NCBI GenBank assembly: GCA_029339505.1
Contig: JAQISU010000097.1
Location: forward strand, 3,633,001 to 3,697,000
DNA: 64,000 bases
Source: Unio delphinus
Taxonomy: Eukaryota; Mollusca; Bivalvia; Unionida; Unionidae
Direction: 5' to 3'
The translations under genes and the position numbers were made by a program. Shown piece after piece: positions 1 to 10,967 of this stretch (position 1 is its first letter; each line of letters begins with the position of its first letter). The notes beneath the pieces are model-generated. The model ran no database searches and had not been told where the DNA came from. It saw only the letters and a list, made by a program, of their open reading frames with translations.

Positions 1-1547
1 AGAATGGTCATTGTCAGTTCTGGACTTTGGCGTGTAATACTGTGCGTAATACATGTACCGTTTTTGAAATGCCAGAAGACTAGAACTATCTTCTTCTGCT
101 GGCAAAGCAGATTTTTTAAAATATATTTTTAAACACATAACATTGTTACCTGTTTCTAGTTTGGTAACTTGGTTTACGCATTCGGTTTCCATTTTATTTT
201 CCCGAAGATCATGCAACAAGTTTTACACCAGTTGATCTCCTTCCTGGAATTACTTTGTACTATCTTGTTGTTCCTTTGCAATTCCGAGACAACGTGGTAT
301 GTTTAGAGTATGTGCTGTTTTGTATGACAATTTGTAACATTTTAATGGGACGAAGTTCAAACGACTTACTTCCATTTGACATATATTTCTCCATATGCCT
401 TTTATCAATTAAATCAACAATCAAGCTGTTTTTTTAGGCAGATATTTTTAATGTAGTACACAACACAATGGTTCTTTACAATCCACAGTGTGTATCATGT
501 TCTATCGATTTACGTACCTCATACCGCAGCATCTGGAAAACAATGAAAGGGTACGTTAATTATTTTAACATTTCTTACTGTAGCTCTTAGCAAACAATGC
601 AACGAAACGTGGATTACTCACGTATTGCTGGTATAGCATCTGCTCCAGGTGCTTTGCCATTTTACGGCAGGTCAGTAGGCTTCAGTTTCAGCCAGCGTTG
701 GAGGATCAGCAAGTAACATCTTGACTTACACTTGCGATATCAATAAATTGACTCCTCACTGGTAGATAAATGTTGACTGAGGATGTTGTGTATTTGTTCT
801 GACCATCATTAAATTTATGATTTCTTTGTAAGTAAGCAGTGTGGTGATAACAGCACTCGGTATTGTAAATGTGTAAATGTTCCCGATGACTGTGGCCCGA
901 AGATTGTCTTCAAAGCATCATGAAATTCTTCATGTAATTCTTGTCCGTTTTGATTGAATCTCATCTGCCCTATTGTTCATTCACGAATCTTGCAACTCTC
1001 TGAGCTTGCTTTGGAAGTTCTTTTAATGCTGGCGAAGACTCCTTCTTAGATGATGAACTGCCGACCTCTAAACCAACCTTATGTAGCCGATGTTTTTCAT
1101 TCGTAAGTCTCTATGATTTCATCAAACCAGTCTTGATGTTTGTGTTGTGGGACTGAGTATTCTAAATGCAGATGAGTACGCTGCGTATCTGAAGGACGAG
1201 CTTTTGTCCTAAACATTCACATACTTTATATCGATTGTATCTGTTTGGCTGCACAGTTCTTCGATAAAAGGTCTATCTCATGTTCTCCGCTTTCAGTTTG
1301 GAAACATAAATCGTATGGGGCACTTTTTGGGCCTTGTGTTTGTCGGCTACGCTAAATTAGGATATTTGCTCAGAGACTATGAAAGTTTAGGCAGTCCAGC
1401 GTTCTGTGCTTCTTATAGCCTTCATCACTCGAACATTCTGCCTGTCTCTTCTCCTGACAATGACGTAGTCTTTAAGATGCTAATACTTGGAGCGTGGGAG
1501 CATGCAAGAGAGCTTGTTGCGGTTTGACGTTCGGAAGCCTGTGTTGG
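1..1547. other. Left host flank, no gene recognised
   Basis: AT-rich sequence with frequent stops in all frames. No conserved protein motif, tRNA-like structure or long repeat was seen. The final bases GTTGG (1543-1547) are the left target-site duplication of element A. Confidence 0.6.
1543..1547. repeat. Target-site duplication, left of element A
   Basis: GTTGG directly precedes the left terminus AGCATCAGGG and is repeated after the right terminus at 16760-16764. If the terminal T of the right end is counted, the duplication is 6 bp (TGTTGG), the length known for Polintons. Confidence 0.8.
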
Positions 1548-1755
1548 AGCATCAGGGAGGGCGAATCGGACAACCTTTAATAGAAGCGTCTATTTGGCAA
1601 ACCAAGCCTTCCTCCAAAATCGTAAAAAAGCGTATATTTGGTAAACCAAGGCTTCCTCTAAAATCGTTAAAAAAAAGTTTCTTTTGGGGACGCAAGTCGT
1701 TGTCGCATCCTCCCTGCTGCTATGGGGGTAAAAAAAAATTACGATGAAAATCCTT
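1548..1755. repeat. Left terminal inverted repeat of element A
   Basis: This pairs with 16552-16759. It begins AGCATCAGGGAGGGCG and contains two ~50-bp direct repeats (around 1575-1670, each with a 'caaaccaaggcttcctc'-like core). At 1706-1721 there is an inverted near-copy of the terminus (CATCCTCCCTGCTGCT). The inner end lies just beyond the stop of the penton-like gene. Confidence 0.88.
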
Positions 1756-1770
1756 GAAATTACTAGCAAT

Positions 1771-3205
1771 TTAGGATTTCACAAACAGACTAAGTTGTAC
1801 AACTTCATCTCGTAAATCAATCAAATTATTGGATTGGTCAGTGAGTTTAAAATTAATTCTCGTTAACGAATCATTATGACATCGCATATAGACTGGATTA
1901 GTTGGATCCTCAATTATTAAAAATCCGGGTAGAGCTGTTGGTGCAGATGAATATAAAATATATTCTTGGTGGGCTTGATTTGATCTTTCGAGATTTATTT
2001 GATAGCTTCCTTCGATAACATCACATACTAAATTCAATGCAATCACCAAGGATATATTGACGTTTTGAGGAGCGATATGTCGCCCACCACCATCTGGGTC
2101 ATTATTATGTTTGAGGATATTTGTTTGTGATATTTTTTTCCATGCGGCGAGTATTTGTAGGAAATACTCATCAAACAGATCATTAACAGATTTTTTTTAG
2201 TTCATTTGCGTTATACCCAGGAAATTTGAAATCGGTTAAATCAGCTTTTGTGATATTGTAACCGGTTAAGAAATTTTGTTTATCTCCGTTTTTGTCATTA
2301 ATTATTACTTGAATTATTCGTGTGTTGATATATTCCATGTCGGATACAAGCTGATTTAATATCTCAGTATATTTTATGACCTCGCTGCGTGAACTCATTA
2401 TATCAAAAAGATGTTTTTGGAAACTCTGTCGTAGTCGTTCTAGTTGTGTTCTATGTAATTGATTAATCTCTTTCAAATAATCAATGACGTTATTTAGAGT
2501 GAATATAATGGCAATAGATGAATCAGGAGTTTTCTCAAAACCAAATTCCCATTGCATGGTTTTGTTATCAAGAAATGTGAATCTATCAGTTAATTTTGCA
2601 TTTTTTATATCAGGTAAATAATTTCGATATGATGGAGCAATTTCGTGATATGATTGTAAATCTGTGACATAACTGGATTTTTTAGATTCGGGTATTTGAT
2701 AAGATGTCCGAGGTGGGTTTTCAAGCCAACCCAGTATTGTCCTTATAAAACTCTGATAGATATCTACGACACACCCGGGCGAGTTTATCTCAATGGCAGA
2801 TGATAGTGTTGGTTCATGAACTGTTATAGCGATTTTCGATTCTTTTCCAGTAATCGATTTTATTCTGCGTTGTAATTCATCATTGATTTCTTCGATTTGG
2901 TAAGACCCTGATGGTAGCGAAACAACGTTCCAATCTGGAGTTCCATCGAGTTTATTCTTACTCGCAAACACCAGGGAATTATTCGGTTGTTGACCACCTA
3001 AAGGTGCTGATCTAATGTTAGGCCAACTGTGATACACTCGTAACTTTGCTAACGCTATTTCTTTCACGGGAATCGCAGAAGGGAAATTCACACTGAATTC
3101 AGGATTGGGTGAGGTTATTGATATCATACTTGTTTTCACCGGGTTGGTATTTTCCGCTATTCGTTCAAGTAGTTCTTGCGGTGTTGCCATTGTTATTATA
3201 CTCAT
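1771..3205 (-). pseudogene. Penton-like minor capsid protein, element A, frameshifted
   Basis: Homologous over its length to the 459-aa protein at 32043-33422. It starts at an ATG at 3205 (MSIITMATP) and shares the blocks KEIALAKLRVYHSWPNI, SGSYQIEEINDELQRRI and a C-terminus ending SLFVKS. This N-terminal pattern (EIAL-YxSWPNI, then a G-S-Y-x-I-x-x-I-N helix) and the C-terminal 'LTDQ..N.IDL' strand are typical of the small capsid protein encoded near the MCP in animal Polintons, the presumed single-jelly-roll penton. A length change in an A run near 2190-2200 shifts the frame, so the last ~130 residues are in another frame. A small indel near 3190-3210 also fuses the preceding membrane-protein gene to this frame. 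The penton assignment is an inference from position and family resemblance. Confidence 0.7.
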
Positions 3206-3665
3206 GTTGTTTTTCGATTTTGACATCGCGGAATCATAAACACGTACCATCGATGAAAACTCACTATAGGATATTAATGTGTCATCGAGTGACGACGATA
3301 TCATGGAGGATAATTGGGAGTATGCGGTTGACACAACATGAAATTTAACTACGTAATCTTGCAGTTTACGCTGGCTTCGTGATGATATTTTTTTTGTTGT
3401 AATCGAAATAATTCCTGCAATTGTTGTCGCCGCTGATATACAAATTGGAACAGCTATCGGGGCAATCATTGTCACCGAGGAGAGTATAATACCAGCACCG
3501 GTGATTACACCTGATACCGAGTACACGGTAACATCAACTGCGGTGATTTTTCGTCGGTATTTTTTTAATTTTTACTTGATACTCCTCAGTGAGGGTTTTG
3601 AGTTTAGTTTGAAATTCTCTGACCTGATCATAGCGATATTGCTGTGACGTCGACGATGATGACAT
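3206..3665 (-). pseudogene. Two-helix membrane protein, element A, frameshifted
   Basis: Counterpart of the gene at 31441. The ATG is at 3665, followed by the conserved YRYDQVREFQ. An extra A in an A run near 3565 breaks the frame. Reading resumes at 3526 with a strongly hydrophobic hairpin (AGIILSSVTMIAPIAVPICIS). The 3' end runs into the penton-like frame without a stop, unlike B, where the two genes overlap out of frame. The product is probably membrane-inserted; its role is unknown. Confidence 0.65.
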
Positions 3666-3689
3666 TGTCTTTTCAAATCGTTTAAGATT

Positions 3690-4769
3690 TCAATTTAGTT
3701 GTTTACTCAAATCGGCTAGAAATTCCACATACCATGTTAATGAAACCCTAGTCAAATTATTATCGGTGGTTGTTATTGTGAATCGTTCAGTTGTTCCCTT
3801 GTCGATGATCGTTGATATTGTATTGTTAACACCAGATGAACTCGTTGATGAAATATTAAATTGCGTCGTTGATACAAGTGTTAATCGATAAATACCCTTG
3901 ACGGTCGCGGCGATATCTAATTTGTTGTTTGTAGGTGCCCATGCAAATGATCCGTGTTGAATCGTATATACCGAGTTTATATTTTTCTCATTAGGAATTT
4001 TTACTTTTTCAAGTACTTGTATCATCCTCGGCAGATCATCTCTGATGACATCGCTGGTCGTTTTAATATCAGCGTTGATAGCTTATATTCGCCGATTAAT
4101 CGCGGGTATTTCAGTGCTGGTTTCTTTAAGATCATCGATGGATTTTCTAATATCGGGGAGTTTTATGTCGAGTTTATCAAATGAGACTCCAAGAAATTTC
4201 TCAATGAGATTTTTACGAAAAGTTGAAAACTGTTTCACGTGTTCTTCATATCTGGATTGAAGTGTTGCAAATTCTAACATAGCTGTTTTTATCTCTGTTA
4301 GCTTCGGTGTGGTCACTGCTGGATTTCCAAGGAAATCTAATAGAGGTTTGTCAATGTTGTCAATTATATTTATTTGTAATTCAGAAAACTGATCGAATTT
4401 AGTTATATGATTGTCATACTTATCACTGAGTGATTTCAATGAATTCGCTGTGTTATCTACCGTTGACAGTTTATCTGTGAACGTCGAAACAAGTACACCC
4501 GGTTTGAGTTTACCCTCCTTGGAAAACAACGCGATAGTATCTTCTACTGCGTCGCGTTGTTTAACTAAAACATCATTCAGGGAAACATTACTAGTTTTCA
4601 ATTTACCCTGACGATTTTGAAATACAACTGTTTCATTGGGATCAACACTTGCGAGATTTAACATCACGGATATTTCATCTTCAATTAATTTTTTTACATC
4701 ACCGGTTGTAGATATTTCCGCGGTGGGTTTTTTCAGGCTTGATAAAGATCTCCCCCAAATATCAATCAT
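3690..4769 (-). pseudogene. Fibre-like protein, element A, one in-frame stop
   Basis: Starts MIDIWGRSL as in B (30244) and reads in one frame to 3690 except for a single TAA at 4083-4085. N-terminal and central parts are helix-rich and charged. The C-terminus (QHGSFAWAPTNNKLDI...WYVEF) is beta-rich and closely matches B. Only one copy of the ~31-residue GKLK...IALFS unit is present, against four in B. Its place between protease and membrane protein, with a long stalk and a globular end, suggests a spike or fibre by analogy with adenovirus; no motif proves this. Confidence 0.65.
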
Positions 4770-4770
4770 G

Positions 4771-5191
4771 TTATTTTATATAATTTCTCTCTAAAAGGCG
4801 ATTACTCGTATATTCGTGTACGGTTTTATGGGGTGGTTTTCCCGATGATGAAATAGCGTTGAGGACATTTAATACTTCTATGCCACATATTGGTGGGTCA
4901 TTCATTTTCTGTATTGGTAGCGTAGAATACCAGATAGGAGTTTTTAAGTCGTTTATATAACGCATAAATTCTTTAGGCGGTCCTAACCCATATGAATCGA
5001 AATAAACAATTGCACGCGGATCAATCGCGTGTGCAACCCAGTGAGTTCCGGGTCCGCTGCTGTTATCGAGATTAATAATACCGGTTTCAATGCTGTTTGG
5101 TTGTTGTGGTAATTGATCTCTCATAAAAAACACCTCTAAAGTTTTATATCGCTAGTTTTTTAGCAGCATCGAGTAAATGAAAATTTGACAT
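4771..5191 (-). pseudogene. Adenain-like cysteine protease, element A, N-terminal frame break
   Basis: Adenovirus-type maturation protease (C5/Ulp1 fold). The core is open from 5133 to 4771 and keeps the His (GTHWVAH), the acidic residue (YFDSYGL) and the Cys (PPICGIE). The expected start MSNFHLLDAA lies at 5191 but is followed by a TAA in the conserved KKLAI region and a one-base length change, so only an internally initiated form (from 5133) is open. In this copy the N-terminal piece is read through in frame from the preceding pX-like gene. Confidence 0.8.
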
Positions 5192-5672
5192 GGAAACTAT
5201 TGTTGTTAATAAACTGTTCCTGGTATTTTCAGGCCGCTTCCTTTGTACCATGAATACGGAGTTCCTGGTAGTCTTAGACCCTTTCCTCGTTTCTTTTTTA
5301 TACCAATTTCCAGTTGCTTTCTTTAGTGCCATCCCTGCCGCTGTACCAACGGCTCCTAACGCGGTGACTTTTGCTACCGCTGGGGCCGCTGCTGCAATTA
5401 ATGCTGGTAACGCAGCTAACAGCGGTAATATACCACCTAATTTTATCATGTCTTTGATCGCAGCCGCAGAGAGAGTGATCTGAACACCCTTTTTGTCTTT
5501 GATAGCATCATTGAAGTGTTTTATCTGACGAGTTGTCAATGATAGTTTATTCTGACCTCCAGAAATCTGATTGTGCTTCAGCGATATTGTGGTTCTACAT
5601 TTTTTAGCTGATTCCGATTGTAATTTTTTAATTTGACCAGAAGTTAACGTAACACTAACAACACTGTATTTT
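5144..5672 (-). pseudogene. pX/pVI-like membrane-active core protein, element A
   Basis: Counterpart of B 29306-29770. The 5' end (SVVSVTLTSGQ-like reading near 5660) lacks an ATG where B has one, and the open part begins at 5539 (MTTRQIKHFNDA). It retains the GVQITLSAAAIK helix and the Ala-rich hydrophobic segment LLAALPALIAAAAPAVA. The lysine-rich tail has diverged and runs on into the protease N-terminus. By position and composition it resembles small adenoviral core or lytic proteins. Confidence 0.6.
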
Positions 5673-5715
5673 ATTAATAACAGATTGATCTAATTGCTAC
5701 ATATTTTTTAAAATA

Positions 5716-7137
5716 TTACATATTTTCCACTGGTGCATCAACTACCTTCATTAGTCCACCAATACCTTCGAGTAACATTGATTTGTCACTGAGAATGACA
5801 GCAACACCTCTGTAACCACCGGCGGGAGCATTGGTTACACGAGCTCGAAAGTATATTTCAGCGACGGATTGTCTCATTAAGTCAAGATGTTCCAATGAAA
5901 AGTAGTAGATGGGATATAGGTTTCTAGAAACCAATTGTGATATTTGCAGACTGGTACCTACATTATTATCGCGTCCCATAAATGATAGCAAACGATGATA
6001 CGCGCATGCTATTTGGTTTTGTTCGTAATCAAGTAAAATATCCTCTGTTGGTTCCAGTTGACCGTTTATACTCAATGAGACTTCATTAACACCGAGTCGA
6101 TCAAATATCATATGGCTGTGTGTTTGTGAACCCAATCGCGCCCTATCCTGTAACGCAACAAATATATTCCGCGGCGCAGAAATACCTCGTTTTGATGCCA
6201 GTTGCCAAGTAAATGTACCATTCATATTACTCTCCACCATATCCGTGGTAGTTGTTAGCCAACTTAGTAATGATTTGCCGCCTGTACTCATAAATGTTAG
6301 TAATTTTTGCTCTATGATGATTGATGGAGTCATTACTGACATCCACAGTGTTAGTTTTATTATATTCACCTTGCCATCAGCAACACCAGCACCATGGCAG
6401 ATTGCATCATTATCATCACCTTTTCGCACTAAGGTTACTGTATGCTTCGCTCCATAGATAGCTTTTCTAACATTTCTGCAGAATCCAAATATATGATGTA
6501 GTGGAATCGCGCATGAGAATAATCTACGATCTCCTTTCAACATTGATACGCGTGTTGCAAACCGTAGGTTGTAATCAACATTAGCATTGATAACCATATC
6601 TTCGATATTAACAGGAGCAGGAACAACAGCAGCAGCAGCACCAACAGCAGGGGTGCCACGATCCGTTGGTCGTCTTATATTATACTGGGCGGGTTCAGCG
6701 TGATCATTAATGTCCTTAGAGAACATCATAGAGGGACCCGCCGATCTTGTATAATCATCGGACTATCTTGCCAACCCCACTATTGTTGTGGCAACATCAA
6801 TATCACGCTCTATGGATTCAATCTCTTTTCCATCAATCAGGTATCTAGCGTTGTTAAATAGCGCCATGATACCATTATTAACAAAGCTGACTTTGGTACC
6901 AAGTGGATATGGCGGATCATTAGCAGCACGATTATTTGTTACAATTTCTCCTTCTACTTCGATAAACGCTTCAGAGGGTAGAAAGAATTTGCTGGTATCC
7001 TGGACTTGAAGTTCGATTCTTGATCGAAGATTCGGTTGTGTTGCACTATAGGAAAAATATTGATAATTAAGTATCGAATCATCTTTGCGCACTGGGGCGT
7101 CCATATCAAACGCTGTGTCATGGGACGATTTGAACAT
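5716..7137 (-). pseudogene. Major capsid protein (double jelly roll), element A, one nonsense codon
   Basis: One continuous frame of about 473 codons from MFKSSHDTAFDMDAPVRKDD to VDAPVENM, colinear with B's 469-aa MCP, interrupted only by a TAG at 6763-6765 where B has a Tyr codon. Polinton MCP hallmarks are present: 'FLPSEAFIEVEGE', 'FVNNGIMALFNNARYLIDGKEIES', 'CAIPLHHIFGFCRNVRKAIYGAKHTVTLVRK' region and a C-terminal 'AVILSDKSMLLEG'. An alanine/proline-rich stretch (about 6600-6660) replaces a B loop. The gene is otherwise well preserved, which suggests a relatively recent nonsense mutation. Confidence 0.85.
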
Positions 7138-7141
7138 AATA

Positions 7142-7615
7142 TTATATATTTCTTGATCTAAATCGTGATTTCGCTCGCGATTTCAAGCCACTTCCCGCTA
7201 TCATATTTGCAGTAATATTATCCTGGCCGCTGTTCAGTGATGATATTTTTTGATCCACCACGTTATTTATTATTTTACTAATACTTGCAGGCATAATTTC
7301 CGTAGATGGTATTGGTCCCAATACTTTGTGATCGGGTTCCTTCGCCGCCGAACTAACGCTACTAGTTTTTCTTTAGCCGCGGAAAATTGCTTTCCCGGCA
7401 ACATCACCAGCAGCGCTATTACCCTTATCACGAATAACATCAATAGCTTTCATTGATAATTGTTTTGCGATTGGTGCTATTTTTGGAGCCATTCTGGCAA
7501 ATAAACCTGCAATGGCATTACCGAGACCATCTCCATAGTACGCTCTATAAACAGGCAATCGTGAGTTTACTACATTGGCCATAGTTGGTTTTCTGTGGTT
7601 GTAGTGTATGATCAT
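7142..7615 (-). pseudogene. Basic core-like protein, element A, frameshifted
   Basis: Starts MIIHYNHRKPTMANVV with the conserved YRAYYGDGLGNAIAGLFARMAPK block and an amphipathic 'KQLSMKAIDVIRDKG' stretch. The first frame closes at 7373. The C-terminal part (ANMIAGSGLK, then an Arg/Lys/Ser-rich tail) continues in another frame to a stop at 7142. The same gene is also broken in B, at a different point. Small proteins of this kind lie directly upstream of the MCP in many animal Polintons; a virion core role is inferred. Confidence 0.55.
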
Positions 7616-7666
7616 CTTATTTAAATGTTATTTATCTAATCGTAAATTGCTAGCAATTTCAGAGAT

Positions 7667-8757
7667 TTAATCACTATAATAACCGTAAAAATTCGTAGGA
7701 TTTTCGGCTAGCTCATCAATAAACTCTCGGCATACACCAATATCCATGATACCACCCTCAAATAGTCGTCTGCAGATATCAGCTGCCGCATTAATTACTT
7801 CCGATGAGTTATTTCCGGCTCGTTTCCCTCCTATGAGAACTTCTAATCGTGATATATCCCCAAGAATATTACTAGGACAACTAACTAAACCACTACCTGA
7901 TACCCTTGGAGTTCCACTCTGATAAAATCCCCTCCCACTACTACTACTATAACCAGTTGCACCCTGTGCATCATCATCATCTTCGTCTCGATCATATAGT
8001 GGTTGACCACTCTATTCTTTCTATTTTATTCAAATACGAATTATAATTATTTTCATCATTTGAGATTCTAATGCCACCATGTTTTGCCAAATATACTTTA
8101 TTTTTCCAGGTGTCAAATTCTTTTATGGATTTTTTGAATTTATCTTTTATATATTTATCCCTTTCTTCCTTTTTAGAATTTTTAACAACAAAATCAGCTA
8201 ATTCATAATCCGTGTAATCTTTAAATTTATTTATCCCTTCTTTCGGAAATATCTCTTGATGTAGATATATTCTCCCTTTCGAAATTTTTCCTTTTTTTCT
8301 TCAACAGTCTCACCCTGTTGTTGTTCAATAACACCCTCTTCTTCTTGTTCAAGTGGTTCTTGTTCTAGTCGTTCTTGTTCTTGTTGTTCACGTTCTTCTC
8401 GTTCTTGTTGTTCCTGAAGTTTTACAGCGGTTACTATATCACCAGGAAGTGTTTTTAATGATTTATTTGCTTGCTTGGATCTGTTTGCTATTTTTTCAAG
8501 CACAGGAAGAAGAGGCTCTTCTTTTCTTTTTCCTTCCTTGGGGACATCTCCCCACATGGCTCTTTCAGTGGTCGATACGACGTCTTTAGTAGTTGTAGTT
8601 GCTGGTTTGAATAACTGTTCCGTATCCGCAGCAAAATCAGTCTGAAGGCTCCGTCTCGCTTGCAGCATATTTCGAACGGAATCACGAACTGGAATAAACT
8701 TATTAATTGCATCTAATCGTTGTCGTACTAATTTAGTTGTATGTGCTTCACCACCAT
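7667..8757 (-). pseudogene. Unknown structural-block protein, element A, frameshifted
   Basis: Colinear with B 26264-27316. The N-terminal RERLDAI..F.PIRDSVRN.L and QTDFAADTEQLF blocks are shared. A Glu/Gln-rich stretch follows (about 8290-8420, mostly 'EEREQQEQERLEQE'-like), longer than in B. The frame shifts near 8235, and the C-terminal half (including the motif corresponding to B's ISRLEVLVGG) is in other frames down to a stop at 7667. No family recognised. Confidence 0.5.
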
Positions 8758-8839
8758 TATAAATTAATGTACGATCTAAATGCAGTGACAAAGTCACCAG
8801 TGGAAAATCCGTAGATTGCTTTACCCACCCCAATTTACT

Positions 8840-9130
8840 ACATTACTTCCGCATTGACAAAGTCACCAGTGACAAAGTCACCATTGATTAAATTACCGTG
8901 AAAAAAATATCGTCTATAGTTGAGTAAGTTCTAGTTAAATAAGCGCACATACCTGTCTATAGAATTGTTTTAGGTGAGTATGTGCAACATACCTGTCTGT
9001 TTTATAGCTTTTTTTACTGCGTTTATTTTGTTACAGTATATGTGTATATACCCTGTATTACTCATGTATGCATGATGTGTTTACTGTGTTGAGGTAATCA
9101 TAGGGGCATTTTCATTTTGGCGAATAATCT
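8840..9130. other. Intergenic stretch within element A
   Basis: AT-rich and non-coding. It contains short repeats of 'acaaagtcacca' (around 8857-8885) and 'catacctgtct' (two copies near 8950 and 8988). It corresponds in position to the B intergenic region that carries a 15-bp-arm inverted repeat, but that hairpin is not preserved here. Confidence 0.5.
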
Positions 9131-9133
9131 CTC

Positions 9134-9436
9134 TTATTGTTTTGATCTTCGAATTAATTGTGCGTTTGATTTCATATTGCTGAGCCAATTCTTTTCATAT
9201 TTTTTCGACAACAGTGAATAACGGGAAGAACTTATTGATGTCGTTACAGAATGCAAGGGAGTCATAAATAGCGTGCTGAATTCGTTTGATGAAAGAGTAC
9301 TTTGAGCATTATATTCAATATCTTGAAAATCAGAAAGAATCTGATCACAATTTAATTTATCTGACAATCGAATTCCTTGATTTTTCAAATTTAAAATTTC
9401 TCTTATTTTTATCTCATTGATATTTTCAGAATTCAT
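9134..9436 (-). pseudogene. Unknown small protein, element A (possibly still open)
   Basis: Starts MNSENINEIKI and shares 'LSD.LN.DQI.SDFQDIEY' with the 118-aa protein at 25622-25978 in B. The C-terminal half has diverged and is shorter (100 aa). No recognised family; charged and soluble in composition. Confidence 0.45.
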
Positions 9437-10191
9437 TTATGTAATAATATATTATATTTCTAATATGTGATATATAAAATATATCATACAAAAACAAAAA
9501 ATTGGGGGTCAATTTTGACCCGTTTTTTGTATGAACTCCATTCGCGCTAAGGTGTATTCACATCTTATTGCGCCTAGAGATATATATGAGGCTATATTTG
9601 ATTATATGATGATGAACTCCGTTCGCAATAAGGTGTTATTCACATCTTATTACGCCTAGAGATATATATGAAAACCCCATTTGGAACCCCTCAGGTGTTA
9701 TTCACATCTGACCGAGCCCAGAGGTACCACGAAACATAGTCTCCAAGAGGAGATCTAACTCGCCAAATAGCGGATTAGAACTCCAAGAAGTTATATTTCG
9801 TGAATGGACGTCACTACTATGATTGGTTTCATGGTTTGACCTATGATTGGTTTCATGGTTTGAGTTTCGCTAAAGCCCCAAAAATATAATAGACGGCATG
9901 GTATATAAGCCGGTTAATACATGAAAGCCAATAACAGAGGTGTGTTATTTGTATTCTTTTGCATACTTAATAATGATTATTGACAGCATTTAAAGAATAC
10001 CAAATACCTGAAAAAACATCAAAAAAATAATACAACTGTTTGTAAATACTGCGTATTTGATTCGTTTCCTGACAAACAGATAATTGATTATCTCCACTGA
10101 GATTAGGTGACACTGCGTTTCAAAAAACCCATTGAGATCTATAACTCTTTCATAAGCCGTACACATACCCGCACGAATCATCCCTCCCTGG

Positions 10192-10276
<85 letters not shown>

Positions 10277-10330
10277 TAATACGATTTTTGAAACGCTTCG
10301 AAAACGCAAAATGCTGTTCTCGTTCTGCAA
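9437..10330. repeat. Extra DNA in element A with direct repeats and (TA)n
   Basis: B has only ~45 bp at this point. Here a ~60-bp unit (containing 'ttcacatcttattgcgcctagagatatatatga', split here only by eye) occurs at 9531-9592 and 9611-9671, with a third partial copy near 9700. A 24-bp unit (core 'ctatgattggtttcatggtt') is doubled at about 9818-9864. A perfect (TA)n tract lies at 10194-10271. This is probably a later insertion plus microsatellite growth, not viral coding sequence. Confidence 0.6.
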
Positions 10331-10550
10331 CGCGTCGTACTAAGGGTTCGCAAATATCAAAATACCTACTGGCTTCAGTCATTGATTGAAATACTCTTTC
10401 TTCGTTATTTTCTGTATTAAATGATTTTACAGGTCTCTTCCCATTTGATTTATAAGTACCAGTTTTCCCAGATGCAATATTCTCACCTTGTGTAACAGCT
10501 CGTAAATTTAATCAAGGGGTGTGGCTGAAATTCTTGGTTCATTTATATAC
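10330..10550 (-). pseudogene. Remnant of HNH/NUMOD gene, element A (catalytic core deleted)
   Basis: Reading on the minus strand, the start (MNQEF-like, near 10535) joins directly to a stretch matching the part of B's gene after the HNH core, then to the C-terminal helix-turn-helix-like segment (RPVKSFNTE...ASRYFDI). The region holding B's H..V.E.FHG and IDHID residues is absent, an internal deletion of roughly 0.2 kb. Confidence 0.6.
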
Positions 10551-10555
10551 TATAA

Positions 10556-10905
10556 TAGTATTTGTCTAATTTATTATTTGGTTTAATCATTACTTGGGAA
10601 TCTTTCAATATAGTCTTGAGGTGTTCTTATGATTTTGTCCTTGACAGAGTCAAGGACGCTGACACAGTCAGGGTCATTGATGGAGTTCTTCATGGAATCT
10701 TTGATTCTCTTATCATTATAACGCTTCAACTCTCTGCGTCGTTTACCACCACAACTGAGACACAATTGCGATTTTCCTCTCACACCTACCCCACATCAAA
10801 TACAAGGTCGCGGACCTAAGCTTCCACGACAAACGCTTTGCAAATGATATCCACAGAATTCATTTCTGTATGATTTGTTACAAGCGGTTACTGATTCTAT
10901 CATAA
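10556..10905 (-). pseudogene. Small Cys-rich (zinc-binding) protein, element A
   Basis: Reads from an ATG near 10902 through CNKSYRNEFCGYHLQ, an in-frame TGA inside the first CxxC (PCI*CG), then GVRGKSQLCLSCGGKRRRELKRYNDKR to IERF near 10600. Compared with B, the N-terminal frame is intact here but the middle carries the nonsense codon. Confidence 0.5.
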
Positions 10906-10967
10906 GCGATTTGCAATGATTGATTATATAATAAATTCTTTATTTAAATACTTGTTTTAATTATAAT

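Noticed and set aside
1315..1747. Small plus-strand ORFs overlapping the left end of element A
   Set aside because: They cross the element boundary and TIR without any conserved protein feature.
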